A stretch of DNA of 64,000 nucleotides from Chamaea fasciata (GCA_029207755.1 JARCOQ010000006.1:15784890-15848889); one strand, 5' to 3'. Positions 12,115 to 26,665 are shown, counted from the stretch's first letter. The notes: generated by a model from the sequence alone, not told the origin. A program made the numbers and translations.

Positions 12115-12595
12115 CTGTGAGACAGGCTGTGAGAGTTGCGGTGTTTGGTCTGGAGAAGAAAAGGTTCCAGTGAGACTTCATTGCCATCCTTCAGAACATA
12201 AAGTGGACTTATTGAGAAAGAGCAACCTTTTACATCAGCAGATGTTGGTACAACAAGGGGAATGTTTTTAAACAAAAAGGGTAGATTCAGGTTAGATACT
12301 AGATATTTCTTTACTGTGGTAAAGACTCTAGTAAAGATACTAGGTCTTGTCTTCTACTATCTAAATACCTTGTAAAGATACTAGGTATTTTCTTTACTAG
12401 AAATTCTTTACTGTAAGAGTGGTGAGGCTCAGGCACAAGTTTTTCTGAGGAGCTATGGATGCCCAATCTCTGGAATTTTTCAAGGTTTGACCTTCCTCAT
12501 CTATGGTACGTGTCCATGCCCATGGTGAAGGGGCTGGAACTAGGTAATCTTTTAGGTCCCTTCCAACCCAAGCCATTCTATTTTATGAAAAAATT
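12115..12595 (+). mobile_element. CR1 LINE 3' fragment with local expansion
   Basis: This is a 5'-truncated CR1 of a modern type. It opens with 'gagacaggctgtgagagtt' (12120), then 'tttggtctggagaagaaaag' (12146), 'agggtagattcaggttagat' (12279), 'attctttactgtaagagtgg' (12403) and ends 'ggtcccttccaaccc' (12556-12570) followed by a decayed 'attctatttta'. The consensus has one 'ttagatattag...ttctttactg' block where this copy has about 120 bases of imperfect repeats (12290-12410). It holds no coding capacity; only the 3' UTR is present. Confidence 0.85.
12290..12412. repeat. Imperfect internal repeats in CR1
   Basis: The motif 'aaagatactagg' and its variants 'tagatactagatat', 'tttctttact' and 'gtaaaga' recur at 12292, 12333, 12373 and around them, giving three to four degenerate copies of a unit of about 40 bases. 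The CR1 consensus has a single copy here, so the expansion arose in this copy, probably by replication slippage. Confidence 0.7.
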
Positions 12596-14118
12596 TAAAA
12601 GGATGGCTTTTCATTTATCCCAAATTAATTTGTCATTCTGATCTCATGTGCCCTTTTGTTAAATCAACCAGCCATTTATCGAGTCAGACACCCTTTGTGT
12701 TCTAAATTATGTCCTATGGAGACCTTATTCCAATTTAGCTTACACTCTCAGTGGAGAGCCAACAGTATTTATTACAAAGTCTGAACACCAGGATGACCAT
12801 TTACAGTTCGGGAGATTCTGATGTAACCCTTTTACATCTTGAGATAAAAAATACCAGCAATGTGTCTACACAGGAAAAAAAAGATCACTCTTTCTGTGGA
12901 CCTCACAATTTTGTAATAGAATAAATTACGTAGGACTGGTTGCAAAGAAACTGAAAACATACATAAACTAGCAGTGATTTTAATGGGCTTCACCCCAGAC
13001 CTTGTGTTTCAAAACTGGACTAAGTTTCTGTGCATACATGTGTGCCCACATACACAAAACATTGCAAACACTTATTTTTTTAGTGTTTCCTACAGAACTT
13101 ATTATGCTTTTCAAAAGCAGAATGAAACATGGAAAAACATTTGCAGAACTGAGGAAATCACTCTCAATTCTGACACAAGGTAATTGATGTAACGTGACAG
13201 TAGAAAGTAGACATGTTCTTTCCTATTAAGCAAAAATAGAAGTTATGTCAATTAAATAATTGACCAGGTGCTTCTAACAAACAGGTATATATCAGGGGAA
13301 ATGTCATGTCAAGAACATTCAGTTTGAATTAGTAAAAGCTTAGAAACAACTGAGGTAACAGAAAATGCAGATATTAAAATGAAGTTATAACAGCTCTAGA
13401 AAACATCTTTAATTGCTCAGATTCAATTTTACGTTATCCAGAAGAAGAGCAGAAGAGCATGTACTAATATTTATGAAGAGCCATTAGCACTAAACTGCTC
13501 ATCCTAAAATAAAGTGCATTCAGATGTAAGATTTTGCATTAGTCATCTATAAGGAGAGGATACAACCAGGACTTTCAGATCACAGCTCAGACTCTCTTCA
13601 AAAATGCAGTTCCTCTCTCATTCCTTCAGTCATAAGGCAGCTGTTTTTGAAAGAGAGATTTGTTCTACTGCTAAATTATATTTTTAATATTATAGGCAAA
13701 CCCTTTACATGAATTTTTTAATAATACATTAAAGAATTGTTCCTTTGTTTTCTGCTGCTCCTTCTGAATCAGATTCCTGTTTACTTTCCTGAATAACTTA
13801 CATTAATTTTCCAGGAATAGAAATATTCAACAGAAGAAAGATAAATTGACTTACATTTTCCTTTGAACAGGGTCATAATTTAAAAAATAATTGCCAAAGA
13901 TTCAACTGATTTCAACATGAGGCTATCCCAAGCCTGTTTAGAAATGTGAATTTTAAAATTTTAGACTCTACATCTGCAATCACATTAGATTATTGATCCT
14001 CTATCAGCTGGGATGCTTTGTCTGCCACTTCAAGTATTAAGCACCACTCTGCGCTGGAAGCAAGCTAGGAAATGACACTTCAGGAACAGCCTGAACTTTT
14101 CTCATTGTCTTTTATCTG
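12596..14118. other. Unique noncoding sequence
   Basis: I see no gene, repeat or site of note. The two overlapping short frames at 12974-13187 cover the same bases in different frames and look like chance. Confidence 0.6.
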
Positions 14119-14276
14119 AAACAAAACAAAAAACCAAAACACAGCCACATCAACAACAAAAACAAAACAAACAAGAAACCCCCACAAAACCCCACATAAA
14201 ACAAAAGAACCACCTAAAACCAACCAACCAAAAATCCCCAAACAAACAAAAAAACCCCAAAGAAAAAAAAACCAAC
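14119..14276. repeat. A/C-rich low-complexity tract
   Basis: About 158 bases composed almost wholly of A and C on the + strand, as irregular CAAAA, ACAAACA and AACCCC units; only a few G or T bases interrupt it. Such tracts occur in bird genomes as decayed microsatellites or oligo-A-type tails. No element with a recognisable body adjoins it on either side. Confidence 0.85.
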
Positions 14277-17200
14277 ATTGTTTTGGAAAGTTCTGCAGAT
14301 CTTACTCTGCTGAGACAGCTCTGGATAGAGAATGACAGTCATGTACTTCATGGTTGGCTCTGACTTACTGAGTTATGGCAAAGGGCAATTCATGTTCCTC
14401 CTTATTGCAGCACATTTCTGTTACACATCATTCTGTCTTTAGCTTAACATCTGATGACAACTGGCAGCAAGGCAATTAGGAAGAAGCTACTGCTGACTTG
14501 AATTATAGATACTCTATTAAATGCAAAAAGATATTATGTTCCCCATTGAACTGTCCTGTTGCTGCATTGTGCATTCAAAGGCAGGAAATATCCCTTTACT
14601 TTGCCCTCTGGTGTATATGCATTACAGTGGTCTTTAATTACATGATTTCAACAATTTCTCATATAATGGAATGCTAAAAATCCCATAGTTTTGAATTTTA
14701 GCTACAAAAACTTTCTGCAGTACTCCTCTTTTTCCTTCTTCTGTAGAAATTAAATGGTCATGATATTTCTAATGTTCTAAATACTGTTAAAAAAACTTCA
14801 GTAGAAAAATATTTGTAGCAAATAGCACATATATATGTGAAATAAATGTCACATCAGAGTAAATTCTCCTTTTTTAATTAATATTTTAAACAGCTTTTAT
14901 TTAATTTTTTAACAAACATTCTTAGGAAAGGGAAAAAGACCTTGTTTTCTTAATATGTCTCTATATAAAAACATTGTAATAAAATTACAATGGAGGATTT
15001 TTTTGAGCTTTATTGCCATTATGCTATTACTGTAATTACTGGATTTCCTATTTTTTTTTCATTTTATATTCAGAATATGCGTTAAACAAGGAGACTCCTA
15101 CTCTCCTTTTGTGAGGTGGAGAAATAAAGCACAAAGACATAGGTTCCTAAGTGTCTTTAGTACTCACACTGCCTTCTGCACTGCTGTTGCTGACATAGCT
15201 GGAGCTCAGGAATAGCTGTGCAAGCTGCCTTTGAGAACCAGACATGGTGGGACTGGTAGTGGCAAAAGCAGCCTGGGCTGTGCAAGTTTTCAAGAAGAAT
15301 CCCCTCTCAAGTGCCAGTCCACACTGAAGTCACCACTAGTGGGCCACGCTGAGTTGGCCATGCTTTGCTCTCTGATAGCTTATGCACCCCGTGCTGCTGG
15401 AGAACCTCTAGGGGTGCCCACCTTGTCTAGTGGCTTGATCACTGAGCAGAGATAAATCTATTTTACCTGATGCAAGCTATTCAAAGCACAGCAAAATCCT
15501 GAACTTTCAGCTCCATTTGCAGTCAGTTGGTGTCACTGCAGGCATCAGGAGTACAAGGTCAGTTAGTACCACCACCGCCTCTCTTAGAAATCTCTTCTCC
15601 AACAAAATAAATCTCTCTCTGGAGATGTACAACCTTTTTTGCACTGTTGGGAAAGAATCTTGATATTCGATATAGGCTGGATACTTTGCAGCATCTGAAG
15701 TTAAATAAGATCACTCCATTTCAAAGAGTCTTGCCCAAAGGTATGCTGTGAACCTGCAGATGATCAGGATGCAAGACCAGGGATATCTATTCCACACTGT
15801 TAAGCTTAGCAATGGGATGGACACTCTTCTTGCATGTGCTGCGAAGCTGAAACACTGAGTGTTTAACACTAGAAAAACCAGCCTCATCCTTTGTGGCCTA
15901 CTAAAAATCCCTAGAATGGGAATTGAACAGTTCAATTCTTGTGCCTTTTTCAACTAAATAAAATATGATTTAGTTACATTCAACTGAATTACCTATAATG
16001 CTAGACAGCATTCTTGACTGAAAGTTAAAATGCATTGGCCAAGGATGTGAGATTATTGAGAAGATGGGACTGCATAATTCTTGCCCGTAGAGATGCTCAA
16101 CAGCTATTAAATTTGCATGTAGTCTTTAAATTATGAGATACCATTTTGGGGGCTATAATGGAATTTCAAAGTTGAATTTCATATTTGCTGTTCTTAAACT
16201 TGACTGATTCTTTGTTATAGCTAGAAGTTACTAAAATAAAAAGCTCAAAGAGTAGAAAAGTTACATAGAGCTTGAAAAAGAGTATGAAGTAATTAATAAA
16301 GTTCCTACAGAATTTTTCATTCCAAAAGTCTTCTTTACAGTACATGATTAGATGTCTTACTGAGGAGAACAAACAAATCAGAGTTAACTTGGAGTCAAAG
16401 AGAGATAGTTTTAATTTTGTTGTGCTTTTAATTCTATTGTGCTTTAGCAGTTTTATGCAATACATTTTTATTTGCTGCCACAAAATGTCTTGTTTGAGTA
16501 CTGAAGTATTCTGCTTTGTTGAGGCAAAATTTCTTGTGCTTGTGATAAAGCTTTCCTTTTGTGGTAAAAATGAATTAAAATATACTTAGTGTGCTTACAG
16601 CCCTTGAGAATTCTGTTTATTGTTGCTTTTGCCATCTGTGTTAATGACAACAGGAAAGCCTAGCTTGTCGTGTTAGTACAGCACACACAATGCTTTTGAA
16701 TAGTGATGAAGTGAAATACAAAAAAATGAAGGAAAAATAATTTTACCTCTGGAAACAAAAAGACATGCTAAAGGGTAAGCTATTACTCTCATCTACTTGT
16801 TCTTATTCCAGCATGCTTCTGCTAAGTTCATTTCCACCTAAGAAACCTTGGTCAAGGGTCACAATTCTAAATACAGACAAAACTCCATCTACTGCTCTTC
16901 CTAGAGAGTACTGAAAACCTTCTTCAGGCTCAATTTTGTGTTTACATCTCTTCCTGACTCTCTGGCCACATAGATATTAATGATGTGTACAAATCAGATA
17001 GATCTAGATCAATTACATATTTATCCCTTTAAAATGTTGTCCTGGTGGAATTTTTAGGCTCTGTTGAGATTGGAATTGCAGAGCCAATGCTATGCCCAAG
17101 AAAATCAGTTTATTATGAAAAAAGACTCTTTACATAATTTTCATTATTGAGAATTGAAAGAAAGTAGAAAACAAACATCTGCCTTTTTTCTAATGCCACA

Positions 17201-20200
17201 GGTTCTCATGTGTATATCACAATACAAACCTGATTTGCCATAAACATGTTGAAGTGTTGTGGCCTTTACAGTTTTCCCAGCCTGAGGTGACAAAATGAGT
17301 TTTAAAATATTTTGTCTGGATCAGACTCATTAGGACAGACTTTGACGTGTCTTCCTTATTCACAAATGGCAAGCAGAGACCCAATGTCTTGTTTCTCAAG
17401 AGCTCTGATCTGTGTGGCATATTGTTTTCTCAGAATAATTTCTGCCTTGATTACCTATGCATTGTCAAGCTCTTTTCCTTCTTAACACATACATTATTAC
17501 CTTTACTTTCATTGGCTCATGTATACAGGACGAAGCCACCTTTGAAGACTACTCAGGTTCTGGTTATATAAAGTCAAACTGGCTCATACAGTTTTTTGGT
17601 GACATACTTGATTTCTTTTTTGAGAAGTTTAATAAGAATTTCCTTTGAACTAGTTAAGGTGTATCTTAATGGCAGGATTTTCTCTTCAGGTAAAGATGAT
17701 TAAATATAGTCAGTCATCCAATGTTCAGATCTTCAAATTACAGAAGATTGTACCTTTCTCTCTGAAAAATAATGATGTGAATCTTAGACTTTGATTATTA
17801 CAAAATAACCAAATATAGAGGTTGGTATTGAACAAGGCATCAGATAAAGTATCTTAAGAAACAAAACATCACCTGTCTTTTAGAATGTGAGTTAATAACA
17901 CAGATCAAATCCCTAGCAGTGATAGGTCTTGACATGCCTTTCCTGCCAATTTATTGTCTCAGAAAAACTGTCAACATATATACCTCTAAACTGAAATTAT
18001 GAAGTAGAATACCACTCTACTCTTTGGATAACTGGAACACACAATTGCACATGTGCATGCATGTGTCCATTAAACTTAATACACACTGTGAAAATGCCAC
18101 AGGAAAATCAGTTTTGCTTCCCAAATTTGTAAGTGTTAGCTAGAATTGTGGTTTGTTTTATTGGGGTAGATCATGGAGTAAATTATTACTTAGTGTGAGT
18201 AAGGATACCAGAAGGAGCCCCTAACTAATTATGTAGATGTATTACAATTAATAAATAATAACAGCAATTATTGAGGAATGGCTTAACCAATAAGGTCTTC
18301 AATAAATGTTTAATAGTTAAAATACATGATAAACAAAACCAGATGGCAATATAGCACGTTGCCAAGTCCCACTTGTGCAGCACAGGATATATACTGCCTT
18401 ATTAGTTTTGAAGGCCCAAATGAAATATACCTTGAATGTAAACAAAAAGTAATTGGAATGCATTTTCATTCTTTGTGACTTTGTGTGACTGTGTAGTGCC
18501 CACACATCTCTAGAGCAAAAGTGGCTTTTTTTTTTTGTGTCATTGACTTGTTTGTTTAAATTATCCATAGGCTTTAGTTGAGTTACTTTCCTTATTTCTT
18601 TTGTATGCTAGATTCAGAGTAAAAATAGCAGAACAGGAATGAATATGGCTTGAATATATCCTTGTGCTGAACCTTTTAATCAACCATATCTTTTAGATGA
18701 AGTCCATAGCTATCCTACTGCTCACTGGTCCAGTACAAAATAGAAAGATCTGTTTTATTTTCATTGGAGCTGTGATTAATCTGGCCCTGTGCCAGATCTT
18801 GGATTGTGGATCTTGGTCTGGATTCCATGTTTTCAATGTACCACATGGAATGAGATTTGGGATATTTTCAAACGAGATACAATCAATACTTGGATCAACT
18901 TCTCAAGTCTCTAGTTGGTCGTACTTAGAGTTGTGATCCATAAATGACTGTAATTAGTAGGAGACTTTCCATTGACCAAATAACTTTGATGTTACCTTTC
19001 TCCCTTGAGTGTCCTGTGATCATGACGTGGCTGATCACTGACAGCTCGGTACCAGGGTTCTCAGTGTTGTCTCCAAGTTAACTTAATTAACTCCTTCTCC
19101 AGGTCTTACTGACATTATTTTCCCTTTGTTGTATTTGTTAGGTTCTGCCCGTCATTTCTGTCAGTTATAAGGTTGGAATTTAATCTATAACAGTAATGCT
19201 TGACCTTTATGATAAAGGAATAAGAAGGGATTCAGTTTTATTCTGAGTATTACCTGTCTTTTACAATATAACATATGAAAATAGACTTTTCCTTCTGAGG
19301 CAGCAAATGACTAGAATATATATGATTTAAAGAATATATATGCATTGATACAACTTCAGTAGCCCAGTTACTAGGTTCTAGGCCCAAATTTCAGTCTAAC
19401 TGCTGATTCACGTTAGCTAGATTTTGCCTTTGCTTTTAAGAAAACAGGAAAGGGGGTACCCTTAACTTGAATTTACTTTTAGTCAAAATCTGAATACCGA
19501 AGCAGTCTGTAATCATTATGTTTTAAAAACTTTGTCATATAGTCTGGCCTTGCTTCCTCCAAGCCAGCTCACCAAATAATAGAGCTTTTGATGTTTATAA
19601 ATGAAAAATTTACCTTTCCAGCAGAAGAGGAATGGAGTAACTTAGGTCTGCTCTTTTTACCTCAGCAAAAGCAAGGAACTTGATGTGACTCCAGCCAAAG
19701 CACGTAAGGATCTTCTGAAGGAAGTAATTGTTCTCACTTCGATCACTCAGGCTTCCTATGCTGGGGGCCTTTTAAACCAGGGATAAAGGAGTAACATCCT
19801 CCCCTTCTCCTTGTTTCTCAGCCAATTCTCTTGCTTGCACCCATTTTAGCAGTTACAACCAGCTGCACTTTGGTGTTTGTTGCAGGGCTCATGCCCCTCG
19901 TCTTAAGAGAAAGCCTGATCTTTTCTTAAAAACAGCAATAGACTACTTTTCATCCTATGTTCCCTCATTTACCTTTCTTGCATCAGTAGTCTTGGATAAA
20001 ATCCTGTTCTTCTGTCTAGGGGAAGATCAGAACCTATTCTCTTCACCTAATCCTATATTAGCAAACTTTAGACAGACCAAGGCCAAAAAAGTGTAATTTA
20101 ACTCATGGGAGTGTTTAAGACTTCCGTGTTGTGTTTTTGTTTTGGGCTAACTGGCATAAAAGTTCCACACATAACACTTCCAGAAGCCTAACAGAAAATA

Positions 20201-21295
20201 CTATAGGGATGATGAAGCATTTATTTATGAAGCTGCCCATAATGACATTAATATCCCAATTAGAGGCCACAAATTATATTTATATAACAGTATGGATTAG
20301 TATTGCTATGCAGAACATAGCATTGTAATAGAACAAAGAATGGAACATGTTCAGTAACAATAAAAAAGGCTACAAAAATAAGTCTGATAGAAAATAGCAA
20401 TTTTTATGGCATAAAATTAGCCCATGGAACTAATTATCAGAAGTTTAATTAAGACATTTTGCTCAGTACAATTCAAACATGATTAGGATTTATATGAATA
20501 AATAACTAACTGGAACTAGGCTACCTTAGTTAAAATGTGGCTTTAAATCACCAAAGACTTAATAAGTAAGTTTATAAATAGTCCCTAAGGGCTTCTTACA
20601 TCTTGTGCTACTGAATGTTTGCAGCTGATATGAGCATGAAGTGTCTTAGAAGGAGATGTGAACTTCCAAACTAGAAAAACCCCAAACAACAGAATATATT
20701 TTTGGATCTCTTTATCTTTGTTCTTAACAGTAGCAAAAGGATGTAACCATTTTTGTACTGTCTTGTGGAAAACTGTGGAAGGCATGAAAATTCCTAATTC
20801 TGTTTACCTTTGAGTTGCAGACAGAGTGGCTGAGAGGTGAAGAATAATGAAATGGGAAAAGGGTGATGTCCGACTGCAAATCCTCAGAGATCTGAGTTGC
20901 TTTGAAAATAATTTACTGAATCACGAAATGCAGGGATTAAGTACTGAATATTAATGATAAGTGCTATATACTAACATTACGAGCTAATTTAAATAGAAAA
21001 CTATTTGCATTTCCTTCCTAGCTAGAAATGAATATATTTTTGTTCAATACTTTCTATGTATTTTGCAGAAAATTTTTATGATCTGAAGGAATTTTTTTCA
21101 AAGCAGGATGTTTTTAGTGATACTCTTTTCTTTTTGCCAGCTTCCTAAATAAATGTAAAAAACCATAAAAATCTGAATTAACTGAGACTGGAAGGGAATT
21201 TGTTTTCAGTAAGTAGAAGTCTGGCTAAATGTTTGACTAATAGAATTAAATAGAGAATACAGAACACATGGAAAATGACAGAAAATACATCTTCC
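14277..21295. other. Unique AT-rich noncoding sequence
   Basis: No gene found. Short frames (up to 105 codons, 16166-16483 minus) have biased AT-rich codons and no domains. Small palindromic AT steps such as CACATATATATGTG (14827-14840) occur. The frame at 18697-18936 has no recognised product. I see nothing in this stretch to suggest a promoter or exon chain. Confidence 0.55.
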
Positions 21296-21375
21296 CTTCT
21301 TTCTTAACTTGTGTTTTAATGTAATTTTCCAACTAGCTGCATTATCTTTTCCTTTTTACATCTAATTTTTCTCCT

Positions 21376-21413
<38 letters not shown>

Positions 21414-21545
21414 TTCCTCCTTTTATTTTGTCTGTCACAATCCTTATTTATGCTCACTGGTCCTCCCACACCTAACCCTTGCTCCTCTCACTCCCAGTCT
21501 GAATTTCTCTCTCTCTTTTTTTTTTCTAAATCTTCCCACTTCCCT
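21296..21545. repeat. Polypyrimidine tract with 31-T run
   Basis: The + strand is dominated by C and T for roughly 250 bases, with an uninterrupted run of 31 T's at 21378-21408 and smaller CTCTCT and T9 runs near 21509-21527. It is a low-complexity tract. The exact homopolymer length should be treated as uncertain in any assembly. Confidence 0.85.
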
Positions 21546-24500
21546 CATGCAGAAAAAGAAGTTTTTCTGTGACTCCAAAATTTTCTTGCCTGGGGAGGTG
21601 ACAGTGTTGTATCACAGGCAGGACTGACCTGAGCAACTGACGTATCTTCTGAGTAATTCCAGCCGGACTAATTTGGCACAGTGAGGTCCTTATGGGTTAA
21701 GGGAGAAGGCAGTATCTCAGTCACTACACTAAGAGGATTTTGACTTGCAGAACAGATGGCAGGTATAAGTGGCCTCTCTCACTTCCATTTATGAGGCCCT
21801 GTGTGGAAATGTGTGGAAATTTTTCTTGTGCTGCTTAGAGAAGCATTAAAATCTTGAGTGAAGTGGCAGAGTAATAAAATGCTGTCCAATGCATGTATTA
21901 TTTCTTTTCTGTGAAACATTTATCATTCTAATGCTTAAGAGATCATGAAACTACAGTTTAAATACATAGAATCAAACAGCAAATGCAAATATTACAATTA
22001 AAATGGATTATAAATGTATTCAGATAAATGCTCTGGAAAGGTAATTAATGCTGTAAATGCTGGATTTAAACTGTCAGTATTTGAGATTTTTGCAAACTAT
22101 GCTGTATTTTGCTAATGATACTTACCAATTTATACATTTTTAACTTTACTTGCATCATATAATTGTAGAAACAGCAGCAAGAAACTAAAAACACAGGTAG
22201 ATGTATTCATTCCTGTTGCCAATGTACACTTTGTATTACAGTGCGATTTTATGGGAAGCCTGTTTTCTGAGAGCAGTTTGTTGTCACTATGTGACCTAAG
22301 GTGAAATCAATTAGTCTTACTGTCCTCACTAAAAAGCTTTTGTAATGTTGGCTGTAGGATAATCCTTTCTGATAGGAGTTGAGAAATCTATAAGAATGCA
22401 AAGAGTTGTCAAACCATTTTTATACTATTTCAGAACATTTAGAATGGGACATAAATGCCAGAAAATAATTTAATTAAATGTGGGATTCCATACTGTGGCA
22501 TTAAAACATTTTAAAATAAAATGTATGTATTTTTGTCAAATTTCTCTGTTTAGAATAAGGATGAAATGTGACTTCTCAAAACTTGATATTTATGAAATTA
22601 AAAAACCCCAACAAGTAGATGTTTATTTCATAAAAAGCTGTCCTACCATAGTATCGTATCAGTGGTCTATGTTAACAACAAATCTTTCATGGCTTTTGCA
22701 TAAAGTGTCCTAGGCATGCAAAATACTGTATAAAAAAAACCATAAACACAGTCTCTACCCCAAATAATTTATTCTAGTCATGACACAGCATGCCTAAAAC
22801 TGGGAAAGATGATACAGAATGTAGTTCTAAACCAGAGTATTATAAGTACCTTTTTTTCCTCAATCTTATTTTAAAAGCCTCTAGTATAAATGAAGGGATT
22901 TCTGGAGAAATCTGGAGAGGTCTGAAGAACAGATTTTGGGAATTCCAGATGTGGGAGCAGAGTGGATGGTGGGCAGGGCCAAAGGCAGTTTGGCAGGAGT
23001 TGTAGTGTCAAGCTGCTGCCCTCCTTCCCTGCGGGCTGGAGTGTGTTCCTTAACACTCCCTTGAAACTGAAGTCACCCCTTTTCTGCACAACACTCAACT
23101 CTTCGGCTGCATCTTGATGGACATCAAAGTAACAGAGGCTTGAAGTAAAATCTGGTATCACACCCACACCCACACACCCCCACCACACATGCACACCAGT
23201 TGTAAAAAGCAGTATAGAGGCACAAATGTATCTGCCTTGGAGCCATCAAAAACAGCCTCTGTGATTCAGTGTCTTTTAACTTCCACAGAGTTTCCACATT
23301 AGTCTTGTTTTCAAGGTCACTGTGACATTTTTACAGCTGTCACTCAAAGAAATAACACAGAAACTAGCAGTGGTTACAACAGCTATGGTAGCAATTCAGT
23401 TGCTTAAAAGAGCTAAAATAACCGGAAAGTTCAATTGGTGAATTTATCTTGTGATTCAGACATCATTTGAAGATAATGTTTCTTGGAATTGATGCATATC
23501 TGCGTATGTGCTGAATCCAGGAGAGACCTTTTACCTTGAGTAAAAGGGCAATCAACTAAGCATTTCACTTTCTCTATCTGATCTGTTATCTTAGACACTA
23601 AGAGTTGGCAATTTTTTGGGAGGTAGTTTTTAAAATGCAAAACATTCTGAGGAATAAAATAAGTTGCTTTTCTCATTCATTTTCTTTCTGAAATCTTGTG
23701 AATTAAATAGTTGACATTCCATTGCTTGTCATTCATGAGATTTCACTTAGTAAGGACTTCTCCCTATAGTTTTACTTAGTGGAAGGTTTCTACATGCATA
23801 GTATTTAGTCACATATAAATGTGCATATCATTAATAAACTTCAGTATCTTAGTTCCCAAAGCTGATGCAACACTTCACTGAAGCCAGTCAGTCCAGAGCA
23901 AAATGATGAAAAACTGCACATGCTACAATACTATCATGACACTATTTTAGATTCCCTTTATACTTCTGTGAATGACTTAATGAAGTGCAAAGAGAGAGGG
24001 GATCATTAATGAAATGGGAAATAGGTTTCCCCACCTGTAAAATGGGGATAATCATTCTTACTTTTCCTGGAGAGTATTAATAGCAGCTAGAAAAATGTGC
24101 TCTGGTTTTGTAATTATTACTGCTAGAAGACAAGCAACATGAAATGATTTATGATATGCTTTTAAATGGATGCCCAGACTATGGAACAAATACTTTTTAG
24201 TGCTGTCTGAGCATAGTTTGCACATTAATTAACTGGATCAGAATCTAATTTAATTAAATTTTCTTTGTATGGAAAATGTCTTTTGGATGAATAATACTCT
24301 ATTCATTTGTTTTTTGGTGATTTTTATTTAGTGGTTAAACAAAACTGAGAAGCAGAATACTGAATTCAAAGTAAGAATGCTTGTGGGAGGAATACATAAA
24401 GTTAAATTAAATTGGTCTCTGAACCAATTCAAGCTGTAAAAATCAGGTCATCTAGATCTGTTACCCAGGTGTTAGCTGAACTGTGAATGTTTATGTGCCT

Positions 24501-26259
24501 ATGTGTAGAAAATCGAGTGGAGTCCTCAGTCTAGGTTACTGTCAATCTCTTCTATGAACACTGGGTTGTTAAAATAAAATTGCACAGAATAAAGATCCTA
24601 ATTTCAGTAAATTGTAGAAGACTATTCACATGCTGGGAAAAGCTAGAGGATCTATGCATTAATCTTTATGCAATAAAATCTGTATTGGTCTACCTTGATC
24701 ATGCAAATAATGTCTTTACTTGCCTTGTGCTTACACACAGCACATTTTTGCCTTGGAATCAGTTTAACCATGGTGTCTTGATAGTATGCCCAAAAAAGTA
24801 ACTCCCCTGAGAGGCAGAAAGTCTCATGTGTTTCAGATGTGGCTGTATCCCCTTGGAGGCCAGGTGCTCTGAGGAAGCTAGTGGGTCACTTCTGCATTAG
24901 ACAACTCCACATCCATCTAACTTTTGACTCTCACTCCTTAGTGATGTTTAGATAAGGTGTGCTCTTAAGTATTTTATGACCAAAAACCATGCAGTGCAAC
25001 CCATCATATTCAACATGGTGTTTTACCGTGTTTTTACAACCTACTGTTGAAAAGACAACCTGAGCATTTCTCAGGGTCATGAAGGCTCTCCCAAAACATC
25101 TTAAAACACTTCCAGTTTCCTCAGTTCCTTTCTAATATTTGAAGTAATTCCATGCACAAAAAAGGGTGTGAATCTTCATTTTTCCTGGCTGCAGTAGTCT
25201 TTGAAGTGTTCACATTCTCCTCTGAAATGTGTAAGTTCCTTCCTCCACTGACTTCCCCTGCAGCTGAAAATCCTCTGCATCTTCAGTGCCCTAAGGCCTT
25301 ATAGTTACAGCACCTGCTTATTCACTGTTTTGTATCAGCTCAGGTATTTAGGTAGCTTTAAAAAGTCTTGCATGAGTATGAATCTATATGTAAATGTATA
25401 TATACATGCAGTCATGTTCTGTATTGCTTTCTAAATTTGGGATTTGGAAAAATATTCTTTAAATTGGTTTTTATATTGGACCCACCCAGAAAATAAAATG
25501 ATAATGTATATGATCTACAGAATTACAGGGGCATTTGGAAGAGCTGTTTTTACCATATCAGACCTGTGATTTACAGTGTTCTAATCACAAAGCGCATTTT
25601 CAAATTATAGAATATTTTAGGGGGAGATGAGAGGGATTTAAATAAAAATGAAGCTGCAAAAATACAGTATTTTACTTAGTTTAGGTAATTTACCTGTGTG
25701 TTTGAAATATATTGTAATGTTTAAATCCAAATAGCATTTGTGAATTAATACACCTCATAGTTGTTTGTGTAATAATATTTACCAACTTTGTAGTAAATTA
25801 CATTTGGAGCAATCTTCCCGAAAATCACTGTTCATTAAGCTTAGTAAATATTCTGGATTTGCTGACTTCAACTGATTAACTAGTCACCTATATCACAGGA
25901 GAAAGGACTTTTATTTGAAACTGCTTACAGAACACTCATGTCTTGGCGTACTAACATTGACCCCTAAGAGACACCCATAGTAATATTTGAAAAAGGCATG
26001 AATAATAATGAAAAATCTTATATCATCTAGCTATAAGTAGAGATATTGCCCTTGCTTTATGTAAAAATACAATGCTCTGAACATTATATTTTGTGCTACA
26101 GTGCTTTTTTTCTGTATGTTTTCATTTGTAGAAAACCAGCTGTGGCTGAGTTTGCCATCTGATAGTTGCAATGAATTAAGTGGAAACTCTGGAGTTATAT
26201 AGTAGAGGTAAAAGGGACAGGGTAACAGTGAATCTTAGTATGGAAGAATATGGTACATC
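21546..26259. other. Unique AT-rich noncoding sequence
   Basis: I found no gene or transposon here. A short C/A-rich run with irregular CACACCC units lies at 23157-23195. Frames up to 107 codons are present (22871-23194, minus), but that one partly translates the C/A run and has no domain. Confidence 0.55.
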
Positions 26260-26665
26260 TGTATGCCTGCAGGCCCCCACTGTAGGCACAATGACCTGGT
26301 TCCAGGCTGTTCTCATGAAAGATTGGACTTTCCTCTTGTCAGAGTCCTTGGGAATGTAATGTCCTGGGGAACACAGGGACCCCAGTCAAGAGCTAAAGGG
26401 GACCTGCTTGGACCTGGTCTCCTGAAGAGTCTTGTGCTCAAAGCAAGAAAGAAGAGTGCTCCAGGAGACCTGGCACTGTGTAATGGTCAGAGTGATTGGG
26501 CTGGCTCAGTGCGACCAGCTGCCATGGCAGCCGTTTGCTTTGAGTGGCCACGTCTCTGTTAGCAAAGGAAGCATGGTTGAGAACAGCCCTGCGTACAGTG
26601 GCCGAGGAGAGAGGGAAAGCCTTCATCATCCCTGTAGATTAATGCCTCCATGATGCCACCTGGGA
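26260..26665. promoter_or_regulatory. GC-richer patch, possible regulatory element
   Basis: About 400 bases are visibly richer in G and C than the flanks and carry several CpGs clustered at about 26512-26603, where the neighbouring kilobases have almost none. It includes the perfect 14-base palindrome GCTGCCATGGCAGC (26518-26531), which resembles an RFX X-box. Three overlapping short frames cover it, none with a known domain. It could be a conserved regulatory element, an exon of a noncoding transcript or an old unidentified repeat; sequence alone does not decide. Confidence 0.3.
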
